A stretch of DNA of 64,000 bases from NCBI RefSeq assembly GCF_000764305.2, contig NW_025937347.1, forward strand, positions 1 through 64,000, read 5' to 3'. The notes under the pieces were generated by a model, which saw only the letters and a list, made by a program, of their open reading frames with translations, searched no databases and had not been told where the DNA came from. Origin of the DNA: Hyalella azteca. Taxonomy: Eukaryota; Arthropoda; Malacostraca; Amphipoda; Hyalellidae. The translations under genes and the position numbers were made by a program. Positions 23,583 to 37,479 of the stretch are shown here, piece after piece (positions within the stretch are counted from its first letter, which is position 1; each line of letters starts with the position of its first letter).

Positions 23583-26500
23583 AACGCCACATCGTAGCAC
23601 ACTCGCACGTTGTCCCAGTTGCTTGAGGATGCATTTCTTTGTTATTAAGTGGGCTCGCCGGCCTCTAAATCCACCTTCCCCGCTACTGGCAGTTATGCTC
23701 CTCTAGCTATTATAGCTGATTGAAATGTTAACAATACGTCCACGGCTCGAGTTACCCTGGCTTTTAAATACGAAGAACTTTTACGATGTTAAATAAATCC
23801 GTTTACAAGCATTTTTTTTTTCAGAACTCGCGAGCTGTAGACGATCTTGTGCTGCTAACCCACTTGATTTCTCAACATTCTTGACAATAGTGACTTAATT
23901 TAGGCAAAAAATTTGTAGATATTACAAGACAAGCCTTTAAAGTATCGTACTGGAGAGGAAGAACCGTACTACATAACCTCCCTAGTTTCCTGGTTAATTT
24001 GACTTAGGCGAGTCGGCAACAATGTTGTTGATGAAGTCTGCGCCGAATTTCTGCTCTGATTACTCAACAACGGAACGAAGCCGGACCTCCAGAAGATAAT
24101 AAGTTAGTAATCTCAAGTAATAATGTCACTCGTTAGCTTGAATCGCAAATTCACTAAAAACTTAGAACCAAAAAACGGTACAAAAATTCATTCTATTTTT
24201 ATGGCAAACGTTTCGGGTTCCAGCGCCATCGTCAGTTTGAAAATTCTAGAAGACTGAGAAATCAGTAATTAGTACAGACAAGATTACGAAAAAATACTGA
24301 TAGGAAAAACTGTCTACTTAAAATTTCAAGCGGGTAAGAGCTAAAGTATAGTATAGTATAGTCAAGGCCTCCATTTAAAAATATACCATAATTCTAAAAT
24401 GCGCAAATCAGAAACACCGGAAATAAAAGCTAAAACAAGCTTGTTTATTTGTCAAGCAGGTAGACAAACTTCTCGTAATTAAATGCATCATTAAGCTGGC
24501 TTCACTCCTGGCCATTTTTGTCTTGATATCCTCTTTGCCAGAGACTTGCCTACTCAAATATTACGGGATATAACTGGTGACAGCTTCTTGCTTACATTGC
24601 GATCGGGACCTCGCTGATCAAAATGTGACCACGACGTTTTGAAATAACGTCCACGACTCGAAGATGTGAAGATTCGAATGCGATTACATCGCTTACCATC
24701 TTAATAAAGAACGAAGCAGCACGTTTTGGGTTTTGATGACGACGAATCCCTGCAGATTTTGTAGTATTGCTTGTTTAAAGTGAACAATCGGAATAAATGA
24801 GTTGTCGTACAAGGGAATCTTTTTTATTTTAAAACAATATTCCTCTCCACAAGTGTTGACAGGGATGGCGTATTGAGGCTGTATGCTGTCAAAATACATA
24901 TCACTGAGGTTCCTCCTAAGTATTCTTACTCGGACTTTAAAAGTAGACTATTTAAATAATTTAGAAATCGTAAGACTTGATTGCAGGAGTGCTCATTAAT
25001 ATTTTATATCTTGGTATTGACTGAAAACATTGATGAAGGATCGACGCTCGTACAAACGTGCGATATAGAAGCTTCTGTTAGGCCATATGTACTCGTCGCG
25101 TTCATCGTAAGATTGTTTTCTCCACCACTCTATTTAACTCAAGTCCATGATGATCATTATAGTTAAAAACTGCTGCTGTCAAGAATATTCACAGCGAAAA
25201 AAATTGAGCCTAATGGTGTTGAAAAAAAGATTTGTAATTCTGACAACTTCCATGACAAAAGGAATTTTTTTTGATCAAGTTGACAAATATTTTGTTTATT
25301 TTTATACTACTATTAAGAATTTTGTGAAGATGCTCTGTTGTAGGCTTCATTTATTTGTTATCTTATGCAAGATCATTCAAATGAGGAAGAAGCTTATATT
25401 CCCCTGAATTATTCATGGCCTCTATGAAACATTCGTGTATCTGAAGCTGAGCCTTGGCATGTTGATTACAATGCTTGCACTGCACGCTACAGGGACCGGT
25501 TGCATGACCATCACAGTGCATCATTTGGCTGTGCTCGTGTCATCTAAAATTAACCAATCTGATCTGAAGACAATGCATTCTTATGTTTAGTTATTAAACA
25601 GGAGGACGATCTAACCATTAATATTCTGAAGTAACTAGCTTCCAGGTAATTGTAGTGAGTTACCTCAGTTACTTCTCACGTAACCTAATGCTGAAAAGTT
25701 TAAGAACTTTTTGATAAATTTGACAGAATAATAATTCCGGATTTAAGTAGTTAATCGAATCAAACGCTGTGGCTTCATTATATGCCCTTTAGTGTCGCAG
25801 CTGCCAGCAAGAGGCCTGAAAGCAACGAATAATGGCTCTTGCATATGTAAGCTCAATTCATGTTTAAAAAAATAGCTGATAAACAAATTTGTATCAAATA
25901 GCATGGAATTCTAAATAAACACATTAAAAACGCATTACATTTCAATATCCTGATTCAGTTTTATACATGGTAACAAATATTTAGCATACCTTTGCATAGA
26001 AGCAGCCTCTATGTCGATTATTTTGTAAAGTGTCAGCTATAATTGTAATATGAAAAATCTTTTTCTCTCATCAGCGGAGGCATGTAGCTTGGTTGCGGCG
26101 ATTTTTTTTCATAGTTGAGCAAAATTGGAATTTTCATAGATCACTTAGGTTTTTATTGGAATAATTCATTGATGTGAAATCAAATAAACAGAATTTTGAA
26201 TACATGTTTGAGCAAATTTGAGTTCCTCAATTTACGAGGCTTTACGGGAAATATGGAAACGCATCCGTAATTTTGGAATATTTTCGTAAAATATGTATAG
26301 AAACCACGTGAAAAAAGGCTTGTGATCTCCACGAAAAAGATATTTGTTATCTTAAAATTCGCTACACGTACATGGAAATTTTCGTGAAATGTTGTTTATT
26401 AAATATAATTATTAATTCGCACCATTGAGATCTCAAGGGATGACACGATCTTTTTTAACTGAAAATTCGAACTGCCATTTTTGGGCTGTGTTTCTCTTCC

Positions 26501-26700
26501 ATATTTTCCTGTTTCTTTTGTGAACAAACTGTTACAAAGGAAACTGTGCTACAAACTGTTACATCATGAATATCTTCTTGAACAGCTTTAGTTTTTCATC
26601 CCCTCTTGGTTACACATCAGAATATTATTCAAAATATAAGTAATGCGATAAATTTTCATTGACAAACCCACGACCCAAGTTTTTTCAATTTAAAATTTCA
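23583..26700. other. Intergenic DNA
   Basis: AT-rich, with small open frames only and a short GTATA run near 24350. Nothing recognised. Confidence 0.5.
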
Positions 26701-26734
26701 AAGGATAGAGCATTCGTCAGTCATTGATTCGGAT

Positions 26735-28060
26735 GGTGAGAACAGAGTTAACAAACTTCTATGCAGCACCGCTGAAAAGCCATCAAAAATTAATGTAAAA
26801 GCTTTGTGTGACGTCATCGTCAGTCATTTAGCAGGAAATTTATTTTCTCTTAACGCCAAGCATCATTAACAAGCTGTCAGCTACAACAGGACTATACAGT
26901 CAATCACTAGGTGACAGTTTTTCAATTAACAAACAAGAGGCAAATCATAGTTCCGACGTGACCCTTTCGTCCTGCTAATAAGATTTGAGCTTTTCTGCGA
27001 CTTTTTCATCGGCACGCGCTGTTTACGTTCAATTATCCACGAACTAATGACTAAATTGCTCTCAATTCATAGCACCAATAACTCTAAGCCACATGAATTT
27101 CTTAACCTAGATTCCCTGCATTCATAAGTGCCCTCCCTCCTTGCCTCCTTGTCATATGTGTTATTTCCGTACAATGTGTTTGATATTATTCACTGAGTAA
27201 TGAATAAATTGCACACCACCTATAAAACCAAATGAGCATGAGACTCAGAAGCATCTAAGTGCAAGTTCGATGCTTTTTATATGTCATCTATTATCCCATG
27301 CTATTATTCACCGAGAAACTAGTACATACCAGAGACTTATAGAGCCACTAATTACCTACAAACATCTAACATCTCTGTATGCAGAGGCATTGCATAGCTT
27401 CTTGTCCACGCCACGCATTGTGGACCGCCGAGGCTGAGCCGCGTGGAATGCAAACCGCCAGATTCGCTTTCAAATGCACTGCATAATTTGCTCGTTGCAA
27501 TCCATGAGTGAGTGCATTCCTTATTTACACCTCGCGAGAATTTTAAGTCTACGAATTATCCTATCGATCAAAGATGGTGGCGAGATGAGGTATTTCTTTT
27601 GTAAATGCCACGCATATCCCGAAGAATAATTGCATACAAGCTGTCACGCCTCTTGGTCATCGGCAAAACGTCTTCATTGTTAGCTGTCGATTGCTCTTCT
27701 GAAAAGAGGAGTATTGCAACTAAATTTCTTAATTTTGAGTTCAATATAATAAATGTTTTAAAATTAAAGGTGAGGAACTCTGCGCATTAATGTCCGCCAA
27801 GGTTCAAAAGAAGGGAGAGGGTGTAATTTAATGACCAATTTTGCAGGAGCGCACGCGTGTCCATTATTTATTTATTTGTGATAATTATCAGGCAATAAAT
27901 TGACATAGTGATGTAATTGTTTTTAAATATTGAATATAATTAATTTATTAACAATACTGGACTAAAGGAGCATTGCTGAAACGTGGTGAGAACAGAGTTA
28001 ACAATTGTGTGACAAGTGACTTGATCAAGTGACAAGTCTGATCAAGTGACAAGTCACTTG
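26735..28060. repeat. Dispersed 19-bp motif and nearby palindromic repeats
   Basis: GGTGAGAACAGAGTTAACA occurs at 26735 and again at 27985. The second copy is followed by a cluster of inverted repeats (28010-28075) built from GACAAGTGACTTGATCA. This may be the ruin of a small transposon. Confidence 0.45.
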
Positions 28061-28099
28061 ATCAGACAAATCTAATTCTCGATTTATGATTTATTAAAT

Positions 28100-29112
28100 C
28101 ATTATGATTTTTATTCAATTTTTATTCATTCCATTTGACGATTTGAAACGAGGACAAGTAATGGGACGAGGACAATTTCCTAAGATTGGGAACAGAGTAT
28201 ATGCAAGTAACGATTTAATTAGAACTCATATATATATATGAAAAAATTGATATAAATCGCTTTAGGAACCATTATTGTGAATTTCTTCATCTGCCCTGAT
28301 CTTACCTTAAAATGATCAGATTTCAACTCTAACTCAACCACAAATACCCGTTAATGAGATTTTGGACGAAGATGATTTGAAAGGCAAATCTTTATTGATC
28401 AGTTTACTAAAATTACGTTCGGCTTCGCTGTTGAGTAAAGAAAAGCGCTCGCAAGCAATTGACAACTTTATTAAGTAAAAATTAATAAATTTCAAAATCT
28501 ATCAGTGTGGTAAAATATAGAAGATATTTTAACGATTTCAACTTACGAACATTTCTTTTAGTATTTTAAGGTAAATCAAATTGCATTGAAATATTTCTCT
28601 CTGATCTACTATGTATTAAATTATACTACGTATGAAATTTCAAAACAAAAAATATTTACTAAATACTTCAAAATATACGTTCTACCCCGCAGGAATTACG
28701 CGTTTGGATCTTTCGAAATGGGGATTTTCCTGCTTTCACAATATAAAAATTTATTAATTAATACGATCTTTTATGTGTAAATTTTGTTGAGACTAATATC
28801 TACTGTTGTTTAATTAAGGCATGTGACGTCGTAAGTTATTGAATAATGATGGGCTTTGTTCAAATTCATGCGGAGATGCAGGTTGCAGCAACCGCGAAAA
28901 ATGAATTCAAATGCAAAGTATAAACATTTAAATTTTAATCATTTAATGAAAAATGTTGCAAATGAAGAAACGCGTCACTAATTCAACGCTCAAACTATAT
29001 TAGAGAGTAGCACAAGTTAGAAGGTCATTTTGTTAACGGATTCATTAACCGTTAAAATGCTATTTCTATATCTGAATTCCCTGTAACAATGGTTTCAGCT
29101 AGTAGATAATAA
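28100..29112. other. Intergenic DNA
   Basis: AT-rich. No feature recognised. Confidence 0.5.
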
Positions 29113-29283
29113 CTAAACTCTTCGCATAAGGATACATAAACCATCTCCAATGCTATTCCTACCAAAATGCCTGCAAACATGATGTTCCTGCCAGTAGACA
29201 AAGCCCACACTGGAACAGAAGTTCTGATAGTTGAATTTCACGGCGTCGTAGTCGCACTCAATGAGCAGTTGTTCGTGTTCCAT
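29113..29283 (-). CDS. Small unrecognised ORF, coding-like, 56 residues
   Basis: On the minus strand, an ATG at 29281-29283 opens a 56-codon frame ending in TAG. Its composition is unlike translated AT-rich DNA: it includes ECDYDAVKFNYQNFCSSVGF and YWQEHHVCRHFGR, with four cysteines and many aromatic residues, in a local GC-richer patch. A TTATTTCAG acceptor-like sequence ends just 5 bases before the ATG, so it could instead be part of an exon of an unrecognised gene. Upstream in the same frame lies TPWLDYSIYFS after a TGA and before a TAA, which might equally point to a decayed exon. I do not recognise the family. Confidence 0.25.
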   Translation of the reverse strand: MEHEQLLIECDYDAVKFNYQNFCSSVGFVYWQEHHVCRHFGRNSIGDGLCILMRRV

Positions 29284-29936
29284 TTAACTGAAATAAATGC
29301 TGTAGTCCAGCCAGGGGGTCTGCACTCATTGGGCTCCCCGCGAGCGAGCTCTCAGGTGGTCTGGCCACAGAGAAATAATAGACCAACATAAATGTCCAAG
29401 CCTCGGGCATTTATCGCCCACTGATATAATGCAACGGAATTTAGATAGGTGATTGTGTTTTCTTTATCGCATAGATGCACTGATCAGTTCATGATCGTAT
29501 TTTTGTGGACTACTCTTTACAAGATAATTTTACAAGTTTTACGACTCAGAATTTGGTCCCGTGTAATAACTCCCACTAATTGAACATGAGTTGAGCATGG
29601 AATAAAAACATGGTTGTTCATCAACCTACCCGTTATAAAACCGTCAGAATTTGATGGTTGATGTAATTTGTTTGTATAATGAAAGTGTAACGAATAGCAT
29701 GCACTGCACTTAGATTTAACCCATTACGTTGATAAGCATTAATCATATTAAAATACTCATGATCGGCAGTAATGATGAAATAAATACATTGTTGAAAGCA
29801 TGTCAATAAGAGGCGATAGTTTCATTGGACGGAAATTTATTGCCGTAATTTATCGCTCAAAGCTGCATGAAGCTAACTCTATTTGAACCTAAGCTTCCAA
29901 GTAACTTATAATCGGAAGGAACTATGTTATAGTGTA

Positions 29937-30258
29937 TATGTCGCGCCGAAATCGCGGAATTGCCGATTCTATGGAATCGGCAGCCAGTTTGTCAAATCTG
30001 TAGAATCAGCATTTCGTTGCTGATTCAGAAATTCGGACGTTGGAGTGAGAGTTATTACATAAGTCGACAGTTAGAGTTATAGAAGGTTAGGTCGAGTTCT
30101 GTCAAGTTCTTTTTTTATCTTTTTATCTAAATATTAACAAAATAACTTGGCTGACTGACCTAACCCCAAATTTTTAAAGTATAGAAATGCTGATTATACA
30201 GATTCGGCTATCAGATTCCATAGAATCGGCCATTCCGCAATTACGGTACGACATTTAC
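29937..30258. mobile_element. MITE-like element with long inverted ends
   Basis: The left arm (29937-30020) contains TGTCGCGCC, GCGGAATTGCCGATTCTATG and AATCAGCATTTC. The right arm (30183-30258) holds the reverse complement of these in reverse order (GAAATGCTGATT, CATAGAATCGGCCATTCCGC, GTACGACA). Arms of about 75 bp enclose a 160-bp centre without coding capacity. Confidence 0.8.
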
Positions 30259-30409
30259 ATTCATTTCACAAACAGTAATTTTAGCCCTAACAAATTTATT
30301 TATATTCATTTATCATCATCATCGCCTCTTGTTTCGTTCAGATCTCTGGCATCTATTTGTATTTGCTGCTGTGGTATATGTCACAGCATAAACGATCTTA
30401 TGGTCTAAT

Positions 30410-30440
30410 ATTATATTATATTATATTATATTATATTATG
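30410..30440. repeat. TATTA microsatellite
   Basis: About six tandem copies of a 5-bp TATTA unit. Confidence 0.95.
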
Positions 30441-32194
30441 AGACTTTATATCTTAATATGTTATGTTTTACATTAGAATAATTATAGTAATTTTTGCCTT
30501 GTTGCACGCCGCGTCACGAATAATTCTAAACTATAATAAGTATTTCATTCTTATAAACGTAAACGTGATTCTACATTGAGAGACAAATGGATTATATTTG
30601 TCTTCTTGCTTGGTAGGAACAATTAAACTGTATGTCTTTATTTCCTCATCCGGGGCAGCAGACTTCACGAAGAGGGCTGCGTAATCTCCAACACGTACAT
30701 CATCACTATTGTTACAGGCATTAGCATTTTATTGCGTATGATCATTTGGATTATTGTATTTTATACACGTGCGATTAACGACCAGATAATTCGTTGATTC
30801 AAATTATTAAGAGAGTCGAACAATTCTTCAGGTGACGTTGGTAGATCGAAATGCATGTTTCAGGAAGTAGTTTTATGTAGTTTATTATCCAAGTTTCAAA
30901 TGCTATAAACATTAATTAAGTCACAAGAAGCATAGTTACATTTTTACAAGTTACACACAACTCTCCGATAATTTAATTTAACGAATTCTCTGGTTTTTAA
31001 TCGCACATGCATAAACAAGCAAATTCAGCCACCATATACTAATTAACGTATTTAAGGACCATTAAATCTTTCGAAATTGCTTTCCAATTTTTCTAATTCA
31101 ACAGTATAAAATATTTGTTCTTTTCTACTCTTTTTGAAAACATGGTGAATATGAAGTTATGATTTAAATATTCCGCTCTTACAAAGCGAAAAAAACTCAG
31201 TATTAATGGCAAGTTTTTTACACTGTGGTTTACGAAATCTATCGTAAGCACACGAACGTCCCTGGGAAGAATGGAAGAAGAATTATTCGTTATTGCCTCA
31301 TGAGGTTATGTATTAAAATGATAACTTGTAAATTCATCTCGAGATTTTCATAATATATTCTTTGATTTTGATTGGAGCCAAAATCAATTGCTAAAATTCT
31401 TCTGAATAATATTGTCGAGGATGTATTGCATACTCATAAGTGCCATGTAGCTGTAGAGGAAGGTAAGGAAATGCGTTCGTACTGTATAACGAGGTGTAAT
31501 CATGTTATGTAGCCGATGATAGTATTCCCGATCGTGTACAATTTTTTATGCAAATATTATCGCCATAGGGAAATGTTGATCAGAATAAAAGTACGAACGA
31601 GGGTGAAACATTTTTTTTCTGAAAACTTAACTATTCTCATTGCCTAACTCATCGGGGAGATAATTCATTCATGATTTGGACTACATTTCACAAAGGCACT
31701 GTCCACCATAGTTGCTTGGTGTTCAAGAGAAACTTTACTGTTCCTTCAGATCCATTCATCAGGTTTTGTTGTTCGTAATAACATAACATAACATAAGATA
31801 GTGATGTCGGCGCTGAAGTGTAGGCCTGATGTGGCCTGTCGCCGATTCTTTTACTTATCGTGCCTTGTTCACAGAAGATATAAACTCGTGTCAGTTAACC
31901 GGATCTTTTCAGGACTGTCAATAGTTTGAAATAGCTACTAGACTTCCACCGGGTTCGATATGGTGCTAGGCATTTCAAATCTGAACATATATTTTTCCAT
32001 TGCTTTTCCATTGCCAATTAGGAAGTGGATTACATAGATGCCATGCCCTACGTATGTGTATGAGACTTAATATAATTGTTGGATTGTCTTTTATCATTTG
32101 TATCGGCAAACGACATTCTCGAGGGATACCTAATTACTTTATCCTCATTACTGATGACGTTGCGTGACACTCTAGACGGATTATAAACAATTTC
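30441..32194. other. Intergenic DNA with a short SINE-related match
   Basis: Mostly AT-rich and unremarkable. A TAACA run lies near 31782-31800. At about 31828-31848, GGCCTGTCGCCGATTCTT matches the SINE-like fragment near 37015. Confidence 0.5.
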
Positions 32195-33765
32195 CTACTA
32201 AACTCACGTTACTGTTAGCTAACAGCCTCGACATCTTCGTTGACGTCTTCTACCGGAGTGAAGCCACGAGGGATAACTCGTGCAAGAGTGCGTCATCTGG
32301 AGCCGCAATGCGCGTTTTGTGCGTTCATCAGCGGCCAATTGGCGTTGCAAAGAACGCACCCTGCAGTCGGCGTCACCCGCACCCTCGTCGCGCTGGTCGG
32401 ATGGCTGTCTTCCGTTGCTGACATACTTCATTCATGGTGTATTAGTTGCCCTTTTCTTATGTGGCTTGGTTATTTGGCTGATCTGTTAGAAGCTTTTTTA
32501 TTCAATAGTGTGTATGTAACCTTCAAAATTGCATAAACTTTGAGAAATTTATTATTTAAAGAGACATCGTACCGGACTTCCAGAGATGTTACATGTGGAT
32601 TGTTTCTTATCCAAAGATCATTCGAAATATGCCGGATTGGAGCGGTTTTTAAAAATATTATTTAGAAGTAATTAAGGTTTTGGTAGATGTAGTTGTTTCA
32701 AATTCAACCAGCGACACAATTGCGAGTCCTCCGTGCATGTCTATATACGCTCTCGAAACGACTTTAAATTGCCATGCGATTTTCACTTAAAATTTGTAGC
32801 ACTGTATCATGCGTTACTGAAAATAGATTTCGAAATGTCATTATTAAAAGCCAAATTTTGCGAGTCAAATATAATTTCACATATCCATTTTTCTCTTTCT
32901 TGTACTATTTTATGACAGATATCTCTGTTCAATATAAATATATAATGTTATTCTAAATAATATTGCAAATTGAGCTTGAAGATAATTGACCTGTGTACAC
33001 AAAATAATCAATGCGTGGGATTACTTGTAGACAGAAAATTATTGGTTAATTAGATTTCCTGATTGTTGATTGCCGTAATTCTTCAATGCTCGGATGTCAT
33101 CTAAGAATTTTACTGCACGATCCACTTCAAACTGACAGTGTGATATTGTACTGCTCAATCGCCACCATAAAATGAATGTCGAGGCTCCTTAAGAATAACG
33201 ACAAAATTGTACTACCCAAAGCATGCACAATTAGGAGCGGTTCAACAATGGGGCAGATATTGACAAACTTTTCCATTGTAAATGGTGTGTCAACTTGCGT
33301 ATTGCATAAAAAGGGTTGGTAGGCGTGGAACACCAATTGAACGTCTAGAATCATTCCGCGGCCTACGACATCATTTTCTCCCAAACATTTACAAAGTTAT
33401 ATTGTTTTCACTACCAAATACTAGAGATAATAGCACGGAATGAAGAAAACTTTCCACCACTTAACGTTACATTCAAGCATTAATTCATACCACTATCAGT
33501 GCCTGAACTGTAACCAGTGTACAGCGTACATTGACCAGAGTGAAGCTCAACGACTTCTGAGGAGTTGCATGGAAACTGCCCAGGACCACAAATTGGAACC
33601 AGCATCGAATGGGCCTCCATTTTTAATTGCTTTATGCTCGATTCCTCAAAATACTGAAAAAAACTTAAGCTTTCAAAGTAATAGTAGGACAAAATTTCCA
33701 TACTAAAATCACGTTATTGTTAGCTAACGTTAGTAATCACGTTATTGTTAGCTATTGTTAGTTTA
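32195..33765. other. Interval bounded by a direct repeat, with two coding-like islands
   Basis: CACGTTA(C/T)TGTTAGCTAAC occurs near 32205 and again near 33710, with a second, partial copy near 33740. Between them is a GC-rich island (32220-32430) that is open in several frames on both strands, for example plus-strand LDIFVDVFYRSEATRDNS. A second short island (33480-33700) is also open on both strands. Neither can be assigned to a family, and openness on both strands argues against simple coding. Confidence 0.3.
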
Positions 33766-36700
33766 GGATCGCAAAGTTAGTTACCAAGATCCATCCACTC
33801 AATTATTTCGATGTCCTTATCGAAAAAAACTTCCTCCCAGTAGCAACGATCTCTTAGTTCATAGCAAATATTTATTGGCTGTTCAGAATGTTGATAAATT
33901 CGTTTAGTGCAAGCACTGTCATTTCATTTGAGTCCGCACTCAGTTGTCCTACATGCTTCATCGCTTGAATTTATTTTGATCTCATGTTAGAATGATACTT
34001 TTTATAACTTCACAATTCATCAATTGGATTCATAATCATTCGTTGGATTTCACATCTTCACAAAAAAATATTACGGCACTTTACAAAATTTGTCAATAAT
34101 TTTTTCTATCACATTCATATCCGTGGACAAGACATTCTTTGCTCACGTTAGCTGGCGCGAATGCCTGAGCCGTGTCGTGGTCACCATCGCTCTCCATGAA
34201 GCTGTCACCAAGCGAACTTGTTGAAGACAGATCACCGCTCGCAGCCTAGGGCGGTCACCGTCTCCATGTCACTCTAAACCTGTCACATGTTTAAAGAATT
34301 GCAATTGGCATCCATCATGATCTTAACCCAGTCACGCGTCTCTGAGATCCTTCTTATTGTACCGTGCGTGCGACACTCTCGAGTTTCTTTTGTAGCGTTG
34401 CAAGGTTTAGTAAGGATTACTGTGAATGATGTACTGCGGTTGATTATCACGCAACCCTTGCATGACAAGATGTAAGCACAAAATTTAAGCATTGAATAAT
34501 TATTTATCCAAAGATTAATTGTTTAAAATTTAACATTTTGCAAGTTCTTTGTAATGCTATTTGTTTATCCGGAAAAAAGCTATTACTTTAAAATAAATAC
34601 AAAATTTTTAGCTTGTGACCAGCATTGTGGCTCGAATTGGTCTCGATGATAGATCATTAATCCAGATCGTCTGCAACCATCCCAAAAAATTGCAATCAGA
34701 GCTTTTTTGCACTAGACAATTTTGCACTGGACAATAGAAATGTGATCCCATTCTGTAAATTTAAGCAGTTTCACCTTTATTTCTCAGGTAAAATTAAAAT
34801 TGTGAATAGCTAGGTTTTACAGTTTTTCTTACGCTATGTGTTTTGTATGTACATATATATTTCAACTTCGTTTCCTTGCATTTTCAACTGTGATATAACT
34901 TGTGGTTTTATTCGCATTCTAGATATCTTTGAAGTGACAATGGAGCTGGAATCCGATATATTTTTCCCAAAGATATGACGAACTTTTGTGGAGTTTCTTA
35001 GCTTTTAATTTTCTAGTCATATCAGCGCGTTACAATTTTGTAACGGGATTTTGATCAATCATCTTTGGAATCAGGTGTTTGTTCGGTACTTGGTAGCCAC
35101 AATATACTAGAATTGTGATCAATTTTGCACTAGTTCATAAGCGCACTTTTGTGTAGTCCGGAAAAGTTGAGCATATCTTGACTATATATCAGCAAAAATG
35201 TAAAGAAATAACGAATTGATGAACGCACGCTTTGTATAATTTTTGCTAGGAACGTTCGCAACTTGTTATTATAGGCGATCGAAATAATGAAATACAGAAA
35301 TATTTAAATGTTCTTACGAATGAAGTATTGGCATATTTTCATATTGAAAGCTTAGTCGAAAGTTACAAACTTCTAGCAAAACCGGTATTCACTGCTTCCC
35401 GACTGGCATAGATTAAATATGAAGCTCACAACGGATTTGTTTTTTTAAATAATAATTAATCGAAAACTGCAGGTAATTTTTAGGCACGCACCCTGCATTT
35501 CCAGTGCAAAATCATTACACAGTTGTTTTTCGAGTTAATTATCTTTAAACTCATAATTAAAACTATTGACAACGGTTAGGAATAAACAGACTGGGCTCAT
35601 AAATGCTTATCTGTGAAAGAGAAGACATTTTAGTGCGAGAAAATATGGGACTGCAGGAGAGAAATGGCCAGCGCGGAATATTCGGACGCATTCTTCACCG
35701 CAAAAACCACAGGTGATTACCGCCCAGTTAATTCCTAAAAAAATTGTCCATAAAATGCGCCTGACATGGAAGTCTACTTCAGACGCTCGGATATTCCGGG
35801 CACCATTTTTTTCTAAGTTGCTACTTCTTTCTTTCAACGATCGTAAAATACTTGAGCATCACCATCACATATAGGCTAATATAGGGCGGCCAAGCATCGG
35901 CCTTCTCATGCCATCGTAAAGCTGCCGTCTGCGCGACTTGACCCACGACGTGTTGTATTTATACGCCGCGGGCTCATCAAGGATACCAGAGACTGTAGCA
36001 AAATGTGTGCTCAAAGATGGATGTTTATTATGAAGGAAGTTAAAGTGTTGTACATCACTCTAATATACAAGAATATTGCATCGTTGCCCACGAGTTAATG
36101 AATCTCAGGGCATTTATAATACGAGGTCCACACAAGGGTGCATTATATGGTCGATGGCAGAGTTATGATTCATTTTAAATTATCACTATTTGGGGCTTGA
36201 TAAGTAATATAGGTGCTTGATATCTTAAACTGAGCATCCTTTAAAGTCTACATTGATTCAAATATATTTAGCTTAAATATGCCTTTAGCCTTATAGGTAA
36301 ATTTTGTTAATACTAAAAGTTACTTTTAACAACACATTCGCTAATGAATTACACGAATTACACCAGAATTAATGAATTACACGGAAATATTAATGAATAG
36401 TATGAATAATTCAAATTTTTGGCTGTCAAACGACAACTTAATCTTACAATTTATATATGAATAACATATGAAAATGAAGAATACGAGTAATAACTCGGTA
36501 ATTTTTCGAAACCTAAATGCTGTGGAACAATATTAAGAGAATTTTTCAAATGCAGATATCACGGCAGCTCGAGAAAACGAGCCACAAGATAAAGAACAAA
36601 CTCATGTCAAATTATTGCTTTAATTGAAGCTTCTTCTTGAATATAATAATCGCTCCAAGGCGGATTAGCTAAAATATATCATGCATTATATATTTTTGCT

Positions 36701-36984
36701 AACCCCAAATAATATGTGCGAACTGTACTTCCAAATTAATTTTTTAGAAACATTTTGGTTATCACATGATCAAGCAGTGGCCCGACAGCAACCGAACGAT
36801 GAAATGAAGAAAAGTTCCACTCCCTGATAATATAAATCAACAAATTCTCTGGTCATCAATCGCACGTTTGTACATATGTATTTATATATCATATACACAT
36901 GAAAAATATACAATTTGTTCTGTGGTTGGAGCGGTATTGCCAAATGTCTGCCAATTACCCATAATATATAGTATAATATATAAT
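33766..36984. other. Intergenic DNA
   Basis: No recognised gene. Near 35590-35850 both strands show open frames of 76-85 codons, none of a family I know. Confidence 0.45.
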
Positions 36985-37215
36985 ATAGCGGTTTCAGCGT
37001 TATTAGGCCGTAGGCCTGTCGCCGATTCTTAACATCGCAGGACATTCACAGCATTTTGCGGTCTCGAACTCGCAACTCACTGCTTCAAATTTGCTCTGCC
37101 GGCCTCCTTGCCGATTCTGACCAGAAACTGGCGCACAGAGCTGGGATCGAACCCGCGCCTCTCCAAGCCTATCCTGGTACTCTGAACTGTAACCTCTGGG
37201 CCACCCTGCCCATGA
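36985..37215 (-). mobile_element. tRNA-derived SINE-like fragment
   Basis: On the minus strand the sequence starts near 37215 with GGGTGGCCCAGAGGTTA, like a Pol III A box, and about 60 bases on has GGGTTCGATCCCAG, a good B box, as in tRNA-derived SINEs. The body ends with AAGAATCGGCGACAGGCC, part of which recurs at 31831-31848. The plus-strand 64-codon ORF across it is the usual by-product of a SINE. Confidence 0.65.
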
Positions 37216-37475
37216 ATAATATACAGTGCTTAATGGTTGGAGCAGTATAGACTGGTGTCTGCCAATTACACATGAATAATATACAATGCTTAATGGTTAG
37301 AGCAGTATAGCCTAGTGTCTGCCAATTACACATGAAGAATATTCAATGTCTAATGGTTAGAGCAGTATAGCCTAGTGTCTGCCAATTACACATGAATAAT
37401 ATACAATGCTTAATGGTTGGAGCAGTATAGCCTGGTGTCTGCCAATTACACATGAAGAATATTCAATGCTTAATG
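37205..37475 (+). repeat. 60-bp tandem repeat next to the SINE
   Basis: Four to five units share AATATACAATGCTTAATGGT and GCAGTATAGCCT and GTGTCTGCCAATTACACATG. A diverged single unit is also seen at 36905-36970 on the other side of the SINE, so the SINE appears to have inserted into the array or been duplicated with it. Confidence 0.9.
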
Positions 37476-37479
37476 ATCC

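Noticed and set aside
32219..32536. GC-rich island with ORFs on both strands
   Set aside because: Several frames are open at once and none is recognisable; low stop density follows from GC content.
35607..35880. Open frames on both strands, for example KRRHFSARKYGTAGEKWPAR on the plus strand
   Set aside because: No start codon, no recognisable family, and opposite-strand frame open over the same bases.
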